Positions 46,570-56,456 of a stretch of 64,000 nt of DNA are shown piece by piece. Position 1 is the stretch's first letter. Every line of letters begins with the position of its first letter. Where the stretch lies: positions 4,712,001 through 4,776,000 of the forward strand of contig CM027378.1 in the NCBI GenBank assembly GCA_015680905.1, read 5' to 3'. The stretch comes from Coptis chinensis (lineage: Eukaryota > Streptophyta > Magnoliopsida > Ranunculales > Ranunculaceae). The notes below the pieces were generated by a model that saw only the letters and a program-made list of their open reading frames with translations, was not told the origin of the DNA and ran no database searches. Position numbers and translations under genes: made by a program.

Positions 46570-48060
46570 CGATCTCGATGGTAGTCACCCTATAATAATT
46601 TTGCTCACTTGACTACCGGCGAAGAGGCGTTTGATTCATATCATTCGTGAACACCGCTCCGCTATCGGATGGTCCTTAAATGATATCAAGAGAATAGACC
46701 CTAGCATATGCACGCATCGCATACATCTCGATGACGGCACAAAGACATCGCGAGAACCACAACGCCGCCTTAATCCCGCCATGAAGGAAGTGGTGAGAGA
46801 GGAAGTTTTACGTTTACTTGATATGGGCATCATATACCCTATCTCTGATAGTGATTGGGTTAGTCCTGTCCACGTTGTTTCTAAAAAGTCCGGCATTCAA
46901 GTTGTACAAAATGAAAATGGTGAGTGCATCTCCACTCGAATTCCATTAAAATGGAGAATTTGCATTGACTATTGCAAACTTAATGCAAGAACACGTAAAG
47001 ATCACTTTCCTCTCCCATTCATTGACCAGATGCTAGAACGTTTAGCCGGTCATGCTTACTACTGTTTTCTTGATGGCTATTCCGGATACTTCCAAATTGT
47101 CATTGATCCCACCGATCAAGAAAAGACAACTTTCACGTGTCCCTTTGAAACCTTTGCATCGCACGAATGCCTTTTGGTCTTTGTAATGCCCGGGCACCTT
47201 CAACGCTACATGCTTCACATTTTCAGTGATATGGTGGAAGCGTTATATAGAAGTCTTCATGGACGATTTTTCCATCTACGGAAATTCCTTTTGTATTTGC
47301 CTATCCAACCTTTCTAAAGTATTAGCAGCGTTGCGAAGAGAAAAATCTGGTACTCAATTGGGAGAAGTGTCATTTCATGGTTACCAAAGGACTTGTTCTA
47401 GGTCATATTGTTTTGAAAAAGCGGGATAGAGGTTGATAAAGCTAAAATTGTTAAAAGCGCCGCTACCTTTCCCACGTCACGGTTAATTGATATCCGTGCC
47501 TTTTTAGGCCATGCTAGGTTTTACAGGAGATTCATTCAGGATTTTTCTAAAGTTGCTCGACCTTTAACCAATCTCCTGCTTAAGGATGTAGTATTCGACT
47601 TCAATTTTAATTGCAAACAAGCTTTTGATACTCTAAAAACCGCTCTGACTACCGCTCCTATCATTCAACCCCCTGATTGGTCCCAACCATTCGAACTAAT
47701 GTGTGACGCTAGCGACTTTGCTATTGGCGCCGTACTAGGCCAACGACGTGATGACAAACCCATTGTCATTTACTACGCTAGTAAAACTTTTAATGACGCT
47801 CAACATAATTACACAACAACTAAGAAAGAGTTCCTAGCTGTTGTCTATGCCTTGGATAAGTTTCGCCCTTACCTAGTTAGAACATCCACCGTCGTATATA
47901 CTGACCATCCCGCACTTCGGTACTTACTCATGAAAAAGGACGCAAAACAACGATTGTTCCGCTGGATCCTTCTCTTGCAAGAATTCACCCTGGAAATCAA
48001 AGACAAGAAAGGAACCGAAAATGTCGTGGCCGACCATTTATCAAGGCTGGTTAGTGACAT
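46570..48060 (+). pseudogene. Gypsy reverse transcriptase and RNase H
   Basis: RT starts around HIIREHRSAIGWSLNDIK (46635-46690), then PQRRLNPAMKEVVREEVLRL, WVSPVHVVSKKSG, WRICIDYCKLNA and FLDGYSGYFQI (up to about 47100). The catalytic box is present as FMDD (47256-47267) but lies in another frame after a shift near 47235. RNase H is long and open from 47699: [45 protein letters not shown], and [11 protein letters not shown]. Reading continues into integrase. Confidence 0.9.
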
Positions 48061-48239
48061 TGATAGTGATTATGAAGCCATCTGTGATTTCTTCCCAGAC
48101 GAATATTTGTACTCTATTTTCTCATCTCCATGGTATGCGGATATCGTTAACTACCTAGTTACTGAGGAAGTTCCTTCCTCTTGGTCACGTCCTGATCATA
48201 AAAAGTTCTTATCCACTGTAAAATATTATTTTTGGGATG

Positions 48240-49350
48240 ACCCTTACCTCTTTAAGTATTGTTCCGACCAACTCATTAAATTATTGCATTCCCACCGGGA
48301 GCACACCGACGTATTATCCTTTTGCATTGAACAATCTTGCGGAGGTCATTTCAGTGGAAAGAAAACTGCCGCCAAGGTATTACAATGTGGTTTTTATTGG
48401 CCTACCTTTTTTCGCGATGCACACGAACATTGCATAGCTTGCATTCGTTGTCAGCACCTAGGTGGAATTACCAAACGAAATATGATGCCCCTAAATCCTA
48501 TCTTGATTGTGGAAATTTTTGATGTTTGGGGCATTGATTTTATGGGACCTTTCCCTATTTCTCAAGGTTTTCTATACATTTTAGTCAGCTGTAGACTATG
48601 TGTCCAAATGGATTGAGGCACTCGCATGTCGCTCAAATGACCATAAGACTGTCGTGAAATTTGTTAAAGAAAACATTTTCTCTCGTTTTGGTGTCCCCAA
48701 AGCTATCATCAGTGATGGGGGTACACATTTTTGTAATAAAATTTTTGGATTTTTAATGAAAAAATATGGAGTTACTCACAAGGTTGCTACTCCATATCAC
48801 CCACAAACGAGTGGCCAAGTGGAAGTCTCCAATAGAGAGATAAAGTCTATTCTGGATAAAAGTGTCAACCCATCAAGAAAGGACTGGTCTCTCTGCTTAT
48901 TGGATGCCTTGTGGGCATACCGAACAGCATTTAAGACACCTATAGGGATGTCTCCTTACCGCATGGTTTTTGGAAAACCTTGTCATCTGCTAGTTGAACT
49001 TGAGCATCGTGCCCTTTGGGCCATCAAAAGCCTCAATTACAATATCATCGAGGCAGGCGAGAAGCAAAAAATGTAATTAAATGAGCTTGAGGAGATTCGG
49101 AGTGATGCTTATGATCTCTCGAAATCCTATAAAGCTAATATGAAAATAGTGCACGACAAGCACATTTTGCGTAAGGATTTTAAAATTGGCCAAAAAGTTT
49201 TACTGTACAACTCCAGATTACACATTTTTCCTGGTAAATTGAAAACACGATGGTCTGGTCCTTTCATTGTGTCAGCTGTGAAACATTATAGGGCAATCTC
49301 TTTGCTTAATCCACAAGATAACAGGATAATCTTCGTCGCCGTGCCGTTCC
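48240..49350 (+). pseudogene. Gypsy integrase
   Basis: An HHCC zinc domain is visible ([12 protein letters not shown], then CIACIRCQ at about 48430-48455). The core shows [12 protein letters not shown] (48525), [15 protein letters not shown] (48690-48730) and [14 protein letters not shown] (48817-48860), giving the D, D and E catalytic residues. It is followed by [16 protein letters not shown] (48912-48960). A C-terminal GPF motif (WSGPFIV) is at 49252-49275. One frame change near 48595 and a stop at 49076 interrupt it. Of the pol domains this is the best preserved. Confidence 0.9.
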
Positions 49351-49364
49351 TCCCACAGGTTGGG

Positions 49365-49463
49365 ATTCATCTTGAGAATCTGACGTTAAAAGACTCGATT
49401 CGTCTTGAGAATCTGACGTTAAAAGACTCGACTCGTCTTGAGGATCTGACGTTAAAAGACGCA
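49365..49463 (+). repeat. Three tandem 33-bp units (11-residue repeat)
   Basis: Three nearly identical units encode LENLTLKDS-type repeats at the C-terminal end of the pol reading frame, just after the integrase GPF motif. The period is a multiple of three and the frame is open. Confidence 0.92.
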
Positions 49464-49520
49464 CCTTGTAGATATGTTTATATTGTTTCCTTTTCCCTTT
49501 GCATTAAGTTTTGCACATGA

Positions 49521-50314
49521 GATTGGTGTCCAACCTCGGATGTTGCATACTTGGAACAAAAACGGGCAATGGATTCCACCAGACCAACCCTAGAATTGGT
49601 TACTTTGAGTTCCCTTGGAGCGGTTTGAGGATAGCCGTATGTAATAAGGGCAATTTTATTAGAGTAAGCGGCGCCGCGGTCGGGATGGTACCGATCCTGC
49701 CCCTAACCCCATAATACATAGAGGTAAAGCCACAGTCTGGCTGGATTGGGTTCGCTCCAGAGTCGACATAAAAGTTGTCTATGATTTAAGATGGTGACTC
49801 TTCTGGACATCCAGTGTTTTTCACATATATCTCACTTGCATATAAATAAAACCTTTGTTTATAAATAAAACAATCTCCTTCTTTCCAAAAACTCTTGTGA
49901 CCTTTGAATGACTCATACAATTGGATAGAATTTTCCGTGCCGATCATTTTGATATCTCATTCGTCCAATTCGGAGTCCAAACGAGTCGTGGGTAAGCATT
50001 TAGATTTTTAGGCTTAAATCGGACTTTAGGCTCGATTTGGGCTTGGGAAAATTTTTTGGCCCAACCAAAATATCGATTTCTCGGTCCATTTAAACACGAA
50101 AAACCCGAAAACACGCGTCACCCTTACATCCTTTTTCTTCCCAAAAAACCGGATCTTGCCCCCCTCTCGTTTAAGTCTCGCACGAGATAGGCCCACACTA
50201 AATCCAGGTCTCGCGCGAGACTGTTATAACTCCGACCACAATTCCCTTCCGTCAGCAAGTCCCATTTCTTCCCCTCATCATTAATCCATATCCAGCCTCT
50301 CCCTAAGACCAGTA
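49521..50314 (+). other. Spacer between pol and accessory ORF
   Basis: No gene is recognised. It includes CTCGCACGAGA and CTCGCGCGAGA, two small inverted repeats near 50180-50220. A splice-like or promoter function is possible but not shown. Confidence 0.45.
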
Positions 50315-51480
50315 ATGGCCGGTAACAGGCGTATTTGTGTGGAGAAATTTTTTGGAAATTTATTTGAAAATGGGATGTTTGCTCTATTCTTTGATAATGA
50401 AATTCACTCTAGAGGATGGGAGTACTTGTTATATGCTAATGGAGGGCTTTATTCCAAGGATTTGGTGATGAAATTCTTCGATAATTGGAACTTTAATGGC
50501 GACCATTTTTAGGTTACCGTCGAGGGTGTGCGGCACGAAGTCACACCTATTTTGCTCTCTGGGATCACGGCATTCCTCTGGTCAACCACGTGCTGACTCA
50601 GTAGCAATCCGTGTACCCATGGACTTACGACCTAATGCTCGACACGCTAATCGAGGGAGAGTACAACATAGATGGAAAATGCGCATATCAGTGCTCGGTG
50701 CGATGGAACCAGCTGGCTGTGACTCAATGGCTGGGACTGAACGTCATTGGCACCTCGAAGCCCTCAGACATCAACAAGACCTTCCTCCACCTTCTCTGGA
50801 TCCTCTAGGAGCGAAAGGGTAACTTCTACATCATTACCTTTCTTTTTGATATTATTACACATGCCACTCTTAGATCAGCCCCTCTTGCTGTTCTGGTAAC
50901 ACAAGTTATGATTACCTTGGGTTTTCTGTCCGCCACCCCGTTACTCCCTATACCACAATATGAGAATATGCTTGTCTTCAAAAAATGCATACAGGACCCT
51001 TGGGAACCACATCACCTAGGGCTGCCGAGCACGCTAGCGCAGGCTCCTCTCACCCACCCTACTTTGATGAGACTGCCATGAGTAAGATCACCCACCCCAT
51101 AGAGGCCTTACGTCTTTGCGTGAGCGGTGGTCCGAGAGACATGTACACTTTCGCCCGGTATCGATGAGATGTACCTGGGCGAGTTAAGGACAAATATGAC
51201 CACTTTCGCCACGAAGTCGATGATGACGGCATGGGCTAATTCAGCGAGAAATGAGAGCTTCCATGACTGCATTTCGGGACCATATGCTTTTCGCCGGAAC
51301 CGGTTCAGCCGAATGTTCATGGCGAGCCAAAGGACATCGATTTCGAGCTCGGTGATGGATACTCTTGGTGATATCCAGGGCGGTTAGCCTCCACGGGAGC
51401 TTCGTCTTGCACAACGTCGCCAAGACTCTGGTTCTTTCTTCTGCGCCTCGAGGATTCAGCTGCAAAGACTTGAGGATCAT
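50315..51480 (+). pseudogene. Gypsy accessory ORF, copy A
   Basis: MAGNRRICVEKFF begins at 50315. Frames then shift, but blocks align with copy B: YSKDLVMKFFDNW against YSRELVLLFYKSG; VTVEGVRHEVTPILLSGI against FVRANGCERELTMEIISEV; EGEYNIDGKCAYQCSVRWNQ against HGEYNQKNRIVYQRSLQKNQ; VIGTSKPSDINKTFLHLLWIL against VLGTSKTSEITKPLLHLLWVL; and APLAVLVTQVMITLGF. The domain resembles the plant retrotransposon-associated putative transposon protein type (PF20167-like) by overall pattern; the assignment is tentative. Function is unknown. Frame shifts near 50512, 50600 and 50808 inactivate it. Confidence 0.65.
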
Positions 51481-51639
51481 CAGTAGCTAGTTTATTTTTT
51501 CCAGTCTTGTATAATATTTATGTCAGATATTTGATTTACGTGTTTGCATTTCCAGCTTAATAGTAGGTTATTTCCTAAAAATTTCTGCCTGGATTTATTA
51601 GTTATGTCTAATATTATATTATATAGGTAGGAACATATA

Positions 51640-51720
51640 TAATAATATTAGTAATAATAATTTATATAGATATATATAAATATATATACATATATATTTT
51701 AGATGTCATACTTAACAACA
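51640..51720. other. AT-rich TATA-like microsatellite
   Basis: A run of ATATAT-type repeats (about 51605-51700) precedes the tandem repeat of the internal promoter-like segment. Confidence 0.6.
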
Positions 51721-51750
51721 AAAATTACCGTAAATAAACTAACGTTTTAT

Positions 51751-51872
51751 TAAACGGTCAGAAAACGGTCATGAAAACGTACAAAAAACGGTCAGAAAAC
51801 GGTCATGAAAACGCATAAAAAACGGTCAGAAAACGGTCATGAAAACGCACAAAAAACGGTCAAAAAACGGCA
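51751..51872 (+). repeat. About 3.5 tandem copies of a 34-bp unit
   Basis: Units contain AACGGTCAGAAAACGGTCAT followed by GAAAACGCACAA, with a shortened final copy. They lie 10-130 bp upstream of a TATA box and could act as a clustered binding site. Confidence 0.85.
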
Positions 51873-51882
51873 AAATTCTTTC

Positions 51883-51890
51883 TATAAATA
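51883..51890 (+). promoter_or_regulatory. Internal TATA box
   Basis: TATAAATA lies about 30 bp upstream of a CT/CA-rich stretch that looks like a leader and about 100 bp before the small ORF at 51989. It is inside the retrotransposon, not in an LTR. Confidence 0.5.
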
Positions 51891-51988
51891 AGTTCAACAC
51901 TTCCTCCACATTCACTCATTTCATATTCTTCCCTCTACACTTCTTATTCTAAAAAATCATTTTTAGTCTGCTCCAAATTTCAAGCTTC

Positions 51989-52108
51989 ATGGATGCACTA
52001 GAAAAGTTTGAGCAGCGACAAATTAAATATGCTAATCAAGTCTTCATGCTTGTTTGTTTCATTATAGTAATGCTGTTAATGTGGCATATAGTTCTATCTA
52101 ATATTTAG
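51989..52108 (+). CDS. Small ORF with one membrane helix, 39 residues
   Basis: ATG at 51989 to TAG at 52108 encodes a charged N-terminus (MDALEKFEQRQIKYANQ) and a hydrophobic stretch, VFMLVCFIIVMLLMWHIVL, long enough for one transmembrane segment. It follows the TATA box at 51883 with a leader-like stretch between. I do not recognise a family. It may be a real small protein of the element, the remnant of a longer env-like product, or chance. Confidence 0.4.
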   Translation: MDALEKFEQRQIKYANQVFMLVCFIIVMLLMWHIVLSNI

Positions 52109-52219
52109 GTTTGTATTTCATTTCCCGTATCATTATGTTGTGTTTCCATACCGTTTATGCGTTCTTACATCTTATTGTGATAGTATTTCTACATTTTCCT
52201 TGTCCTTCTACTTACATTT

Positions 52220-52242
52220 ATTTAAAAAAAAAAAAAAAAAAA
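52220..52242. repeat. Homopolymer A run
   Basis: About 20 consecutive A residues between the small ORF and accessory ORF copy B. It could mark a past retroposed 3' end or be a simple expansion. Confidence 0.6.
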
Positions 52243-52453
52243 AGGCTCCTTGTCACATGCCCATTCTTCTCATCCACACTACATCCACTTTTGCACATAT
52301 CTTAGAAGATACACGTGGTCTAACTACCCTGTGACACCTCGATCCGTATCTTTTACATTTTCGGATTGGTGCCTATTTATAACAAGGATAGACACCTCAA
52401 AAATCTAACTTCCCTTTTTCCAAAAATATTTTTCTTCACCACTCCATCTTTAA

Positions 52454-53472
52454 TGGCCCTCACTCGAAGATTCGTGCCCGAGCAAAATTTTATGGAAAAT
52501 TTCCAAAATGGTCTTTTTCATCCCTTTTTTGACATAGAAATATCACGTCGATGACAGCACCCTCTTTTACATCATAAGCAAGTTTTTTATTCCAGAGAAT
52601 TGGTCTTGTTGTTCTATAAAAGCGGTTATTTCCAAAACGGGCAATTATTTGTCCGTGCTAACGGATGCGAGCGTGAATTGACTATGGAAATCATCTCTGA
52701 GGTACTTCAAATTCCTATTCCAAACCAAGGAGTACACCTTCAAGATTCACCTTTCGACAATATCAGACATCTGATGTTTGCAACTATCCTTCACGGCGAA
52801 TACAACCAGAAAAACCGTATTGTTTATCAGCGATCCTTGCAAAAGAACCAATTATCTGTGATCCAATGGGTAGCTCATAATGTGCTCGGCACGTCTAAGA
52901 CTTCTGAAATAACCAAACCCCTCCTCCATCTACTCTGGGTCTTACAGAGTAACTGCAATGATTTTTGCATTATTAAATTTCTCTGGAACGCGATCGCACG
53001 TACCAGGAAAAAGGGAGCTCCTTTACCAACCATTGTGACACTTATCATGATACGTTGGGGTTTTTCTAGTACTTCTCCTCATACACCTCTTCGAATAGCT
53101 AACATTCTTACCATTCACTTAGTATGTAGGAACGGATTCTGGAACCCCGACGTTGCAAAGAACCATGTCGGTGCAGAAACCGACGAAGATTGTTCCGCCG
53201 ACAACATCTTCACTGAAAATGCATTATATAACGTATTTAATCCCATGGAAGGTCTTCGTTTAATGCAACAAGGACTGATGACATTATTCAAACGTCAGAA
53301 CATTATCATCACCAGTCTTCTTGAATTCCAGGACCTACGGACAATAAACGAAGACGAACAAGAACAATTCTTGCACAACCACAACCAGTTCTTGGCAAAT
53401 CACACTCTCAAATTGGAGAACCACGCCGAGATTTACCGGAATGCGTTTAAATGTTGCAGCGGTTTGTTGTAA
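52454..53472 (+). pseudogene. Gypsy accessory ORF, copy B
   Basis: MALTRRFVPEQNF at 52454 starts the unit. A stop near 52552 is followed by a long open frame (52600-53472, 290 residues). Features in order: YSRELVLLFYKSGYFQNG, ELTMEIISEVLQIPIP, HLMFATILHGEYNQ, VLGTSKTSEITKPLLHLLWV, PLPTIVTLIMIRWGF, and near the end a charged, likely coiled segment (EDEQEQFLHNHNQFL). No catalytic motif or membrane span. Function is unknown; the position downstream of pol is that of env-like or accessory ORFs in Athila/Tat elements. It is the better-preserved partner of copy A. Confidence 0.65.
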
Positions 53473-53705
53473 CGGATTGACGGCATAGAAAATCTTATAA
53501 ATGGATCCCTCCCACAAAAGGATCCTCGCCGCTACTTGGACCCATGAAACCATTTAAATTTTGCAATTTTATATTATTTGTCATTTTCTTTTTAGTTTTT
53601 AATTTTTCTATGGTAATTTGTTTTTACTTAATTATTCTCATCATACTCTAATATTTGTTTATCCTTGTCTAAACAGGTCACATTTTTTTTCACACATCTT
53701 CTACA

Positions 53706-54615
53706 ATGGAAGCTCCAAAGATGATTCCAGAACAATCTTTCTATTCGTTGCTAAATTCTCCAGCATATGGACATCTTTTCAGAGACTACATCACTCAAGT
53801 TGGTTGGAACTCTCTTATTCTACACCCGGAGCAGATATACTCCCCAGGTTTGGCAACTTATTTTTATGATCACATGGAAGATCTACCAACTGTCCAGGGT
53901 TTCCCTTTGAATGGTTTTACACTCCGTATTGGTAACACCCGACACTCTTTTTACGAGCCAATCTGTTGTTATGGCCCTAGAACCTTCCTCCTCTTCACCC
54001 GGACCTCCCCATTCAATACATGATAGAGAATGACTTTAATGACTATTCTAGGGAAGATTTTGCTGCCCGGTATGGCGATGGCATTGCCCACGCCGAGGAA
54101 TGAATGGCGGCGGCGATGGCGGACTTCACTATTCCACTAGCCCGGTATGACCATGAATGTTGGAACTACCATGTTATTTATTCTGGCGAACATCATGGGG
54201 GATTGGCATTTTCCACCGCATCAAAGTCAGCGTGTAAAACATTTCATGCATTGGCCCAGCAACATACCGTCTTTAACATTACAGACCTAGTAATTGAGAA
54301 TCTTAAGAAGGCTCGGTCTTTTCGGCAAAGACTATATCACCTCGCCAGCCATAAAGATGCAGGATAGTGAGGACGTACTTCCCACAGTTTGCGGCCACCT
54401 TTCAGGACTGGGTAAAGGTCGACTCTATGTATCCAACAAATAAGATAATTCGTTCTTTGCGATTTCGGACATGGCGACGCCCTGCAAGGTATCTAAAGAA
54501 AGTTCGTTCTTTTCCTAATGATGATAAAATGATAGCTCATCTAGACAATACAAAAAAGAGGAAGTGGAGCGAAGTCTGGAAAGCTATGATAGATTGGCGT
54601 GATGCAAAGGAATGA
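53706..54615 (+). pseudogene. Third accessory reading frame of the gypsy element
   Basis: Three consecutive open pieces: 53706-54023 (MEAPKMIPEQSFYSLLNS; YSPGLATYFYDHMEDLP), 54104-54367 (MADFTIPLARYDHECWNYHV) and 54367-54615 (YFPQFAATFQDWVKVD; basic C-terminus). The overlap at 54367 and coincident frames suggest one original ORF of about 300 residues. The YSPGLATYFYDHM segment is reminiscent of YSRELVLLFYKSG in copy B, so this might be a diverged third paralogue, but the rest does not align by eye. Function unknown. Confidence 0.5.
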
Positions 54616-56279
54616 CATTTCTCTGAGGGGACGAGGCAAGGATGGACTATCCCCCGTTCAAAGGTTGGGGCAATGTGAGTTGATGCATGTACATATTTGT
54701 TTTACGTTTTGATGTGAAATAAATAAATAACCTAACAAAGGTGTGCTACTCTAACGATTGTGCTTCTACTTTTATGATGTATAATATATAGTGTGTTACA
54801 ATAAATTTATGTGGAAGATGTCACTATATTTTTGCTCAAAGCCTACCGGGTATACTCTTTCTTCCTCTTAACACTTTGAGAGGACCTGGTGTCCAACTGT
54901 TTTGGGGGTGGTGAGAACCTTTTGCAAAAATTAGGCATGCATAGTTGTATATAATTTACTTAATGTCTAAATAAACGTATTTAGTGACAAATTCTCGTTT
55001 CCCTTTCTATGATGAAAAATATTTAGAAATCTCACCCTAGAATTAGGACTTGTTCTTAGAAACTTAATTTAATAATATGATGCAATAGTTTTTACATCTT
55101 TTCATGAGCATTCATGCACCGACTATCATTAAATGTATACAAAGTGATAAGTTTTCGGGACCCACGGTTAGACAACTTAGTTTCCATATCCTGTAAAAAT
55201 CTAACCAAAAGCCTCAAAATGTGTGATATATGAGTAATGACACAGAGGAGTAGTTCTTCCGAATAGAGAAGTTCACACGCCTATTTACTTGATCACTACC
55301 CAAATCCTAGGCGAGAATTTAGGCCTTCTTTTGGATCGATATAGCCAAAAAAAAAAAAAAAAAAAAAAAAACAATTTTACCGCTAATTGCTCTACTGAAC
55401 CTTTCATTAATCCTTTCTACTTCACCAAAAAAATCATTACCCATCTATTAACCACAAATAAATAAGCCTACCTAGATGATGAGTATGAGAAATAGGATGA
55501 AGTGCAGAAAAATGAAGAGAAAAACCTTGTCACAAATCAAAATCAGTTACCTGTTTCAGAAAAAAAGAAAAAGAAAAAGAAAAAATAGAAATATGTTTCC
55601 AAAAATCAAAAGAAATATCAAGGTTAGAATTCTCCTAAAAAAAATCAAATCAAAAGGAAATACAAAAGCTTGAAAAATCCAAGTATGGAAACCCATGTTA
55701 GAAGCAGGAAAGAAAATAAAGATTCTCTAGTATAAATATCTCGAAGACCTTATTCTCTCATACTTATCATTTTTGAATTTTCCATTCCATTTTCTTATAC
55801 ACTACCACCTAAGCCCCATAACACCTAATAAAGACATCTAGCTCAATTAGGAGTAGGATAGTGTGATAATAAGTAGCAGTTGTGACTTCTCGACCTCGCC
55901 CTCCTCCGTCATCATGAGTATGTGAGCAAAAGCGTGTGCCCACCGCATTAATCGGAGATAGCCAAACTTGAGTAGAAAAATAAGAGAGAAATTGTGTTTC
56001 GACACATACCTATGAGAACCTACTTAAGGATTTTTTATCCAAAGGATCGAAAACGCCCCGCCGCTTCGTACATTTAATTATAAGATCACTGCATGCATGC
56101 TCATACGTAGATGTTTTGATTATTGTATGTATATTAACTTGAATTTCGAAAGAAGTAAATCCTTGTTTCCCTCGCTAGTGAGATGTCTAGATTCCTGAGA
56201 TTAATTAAGGAAAAAACCTTTGTTACTGAGTCGTTGTAGTATAAATGAAGTTTGTGAGTATCTTCTCTGGAAAACTCTC
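54616..56279 (+). other. Gypsy 3' noncoding region
   Basis: No gene is recognised. It contains an A run of about 24 bases (55348-55371) and a Lys/Arg-rich low-complexity ORF (55476-55673) that follows an A-rich tract and is probably meaningless. Ends at the three-stem cassette. Confidence 0.55.
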
Positions 56280-56349
56280 ACGAGGCTATAACTCGTCCAC
56301 TAGAGAATTCCTAGTGGTTCAAGGCCTTGTTGCATACGGTCAATGCAAC
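56280..56349 (+). ncRNA. Conserved three-stem cassette upstream of 3' LTR (element 2)
   Basis: Three inverted repeats in series: ACGAG/CTCGT (7-nt loop), CCACTAG/CTAGTGG (7-nt loop) and GTTGCAT/ATGCAAC (7-nt loop). The palindrome AAGGCCTT lies between the second and third. The counterpart at 18517-18586 in the other gypsy element has the same length and spacing, with compensating changes in the second stem. Function unknown. Confidence 0.65.
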
Positions 56350-56445
56350 TGCACTCTGCGAAATGAGATTTAGCTTAGAACAATACATTTTTTACCACTT
56401 ATCATTTTAATGTCTCCCCTTTGCTTGAGGACAAGCAAAACGCTG

Positions 56446-56456
56446 TTTGGGGGTGG
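56446..56456 (+). other. Polypurine tract
   Basis: TTTGGGGGTGG ends at the right LTR start. It is preceded by GCTTGAGGACAAGC, a small hairpin typical of this clade. Confidence 0.88.

Noticed and set aside
49365..49463. CRISPR-like regular repeats
   Set aside because: Contiguous tandem units without spacers in a plant retrotransposon; not a CRISPR array. The same applies to 34495-35515 and 51751-51872.
55476..55673. Lys/Arg-rich ORF
   Set aside because: Low-complexity reading of an A-rich tract next to an A homopolymer; no evidence for coding.
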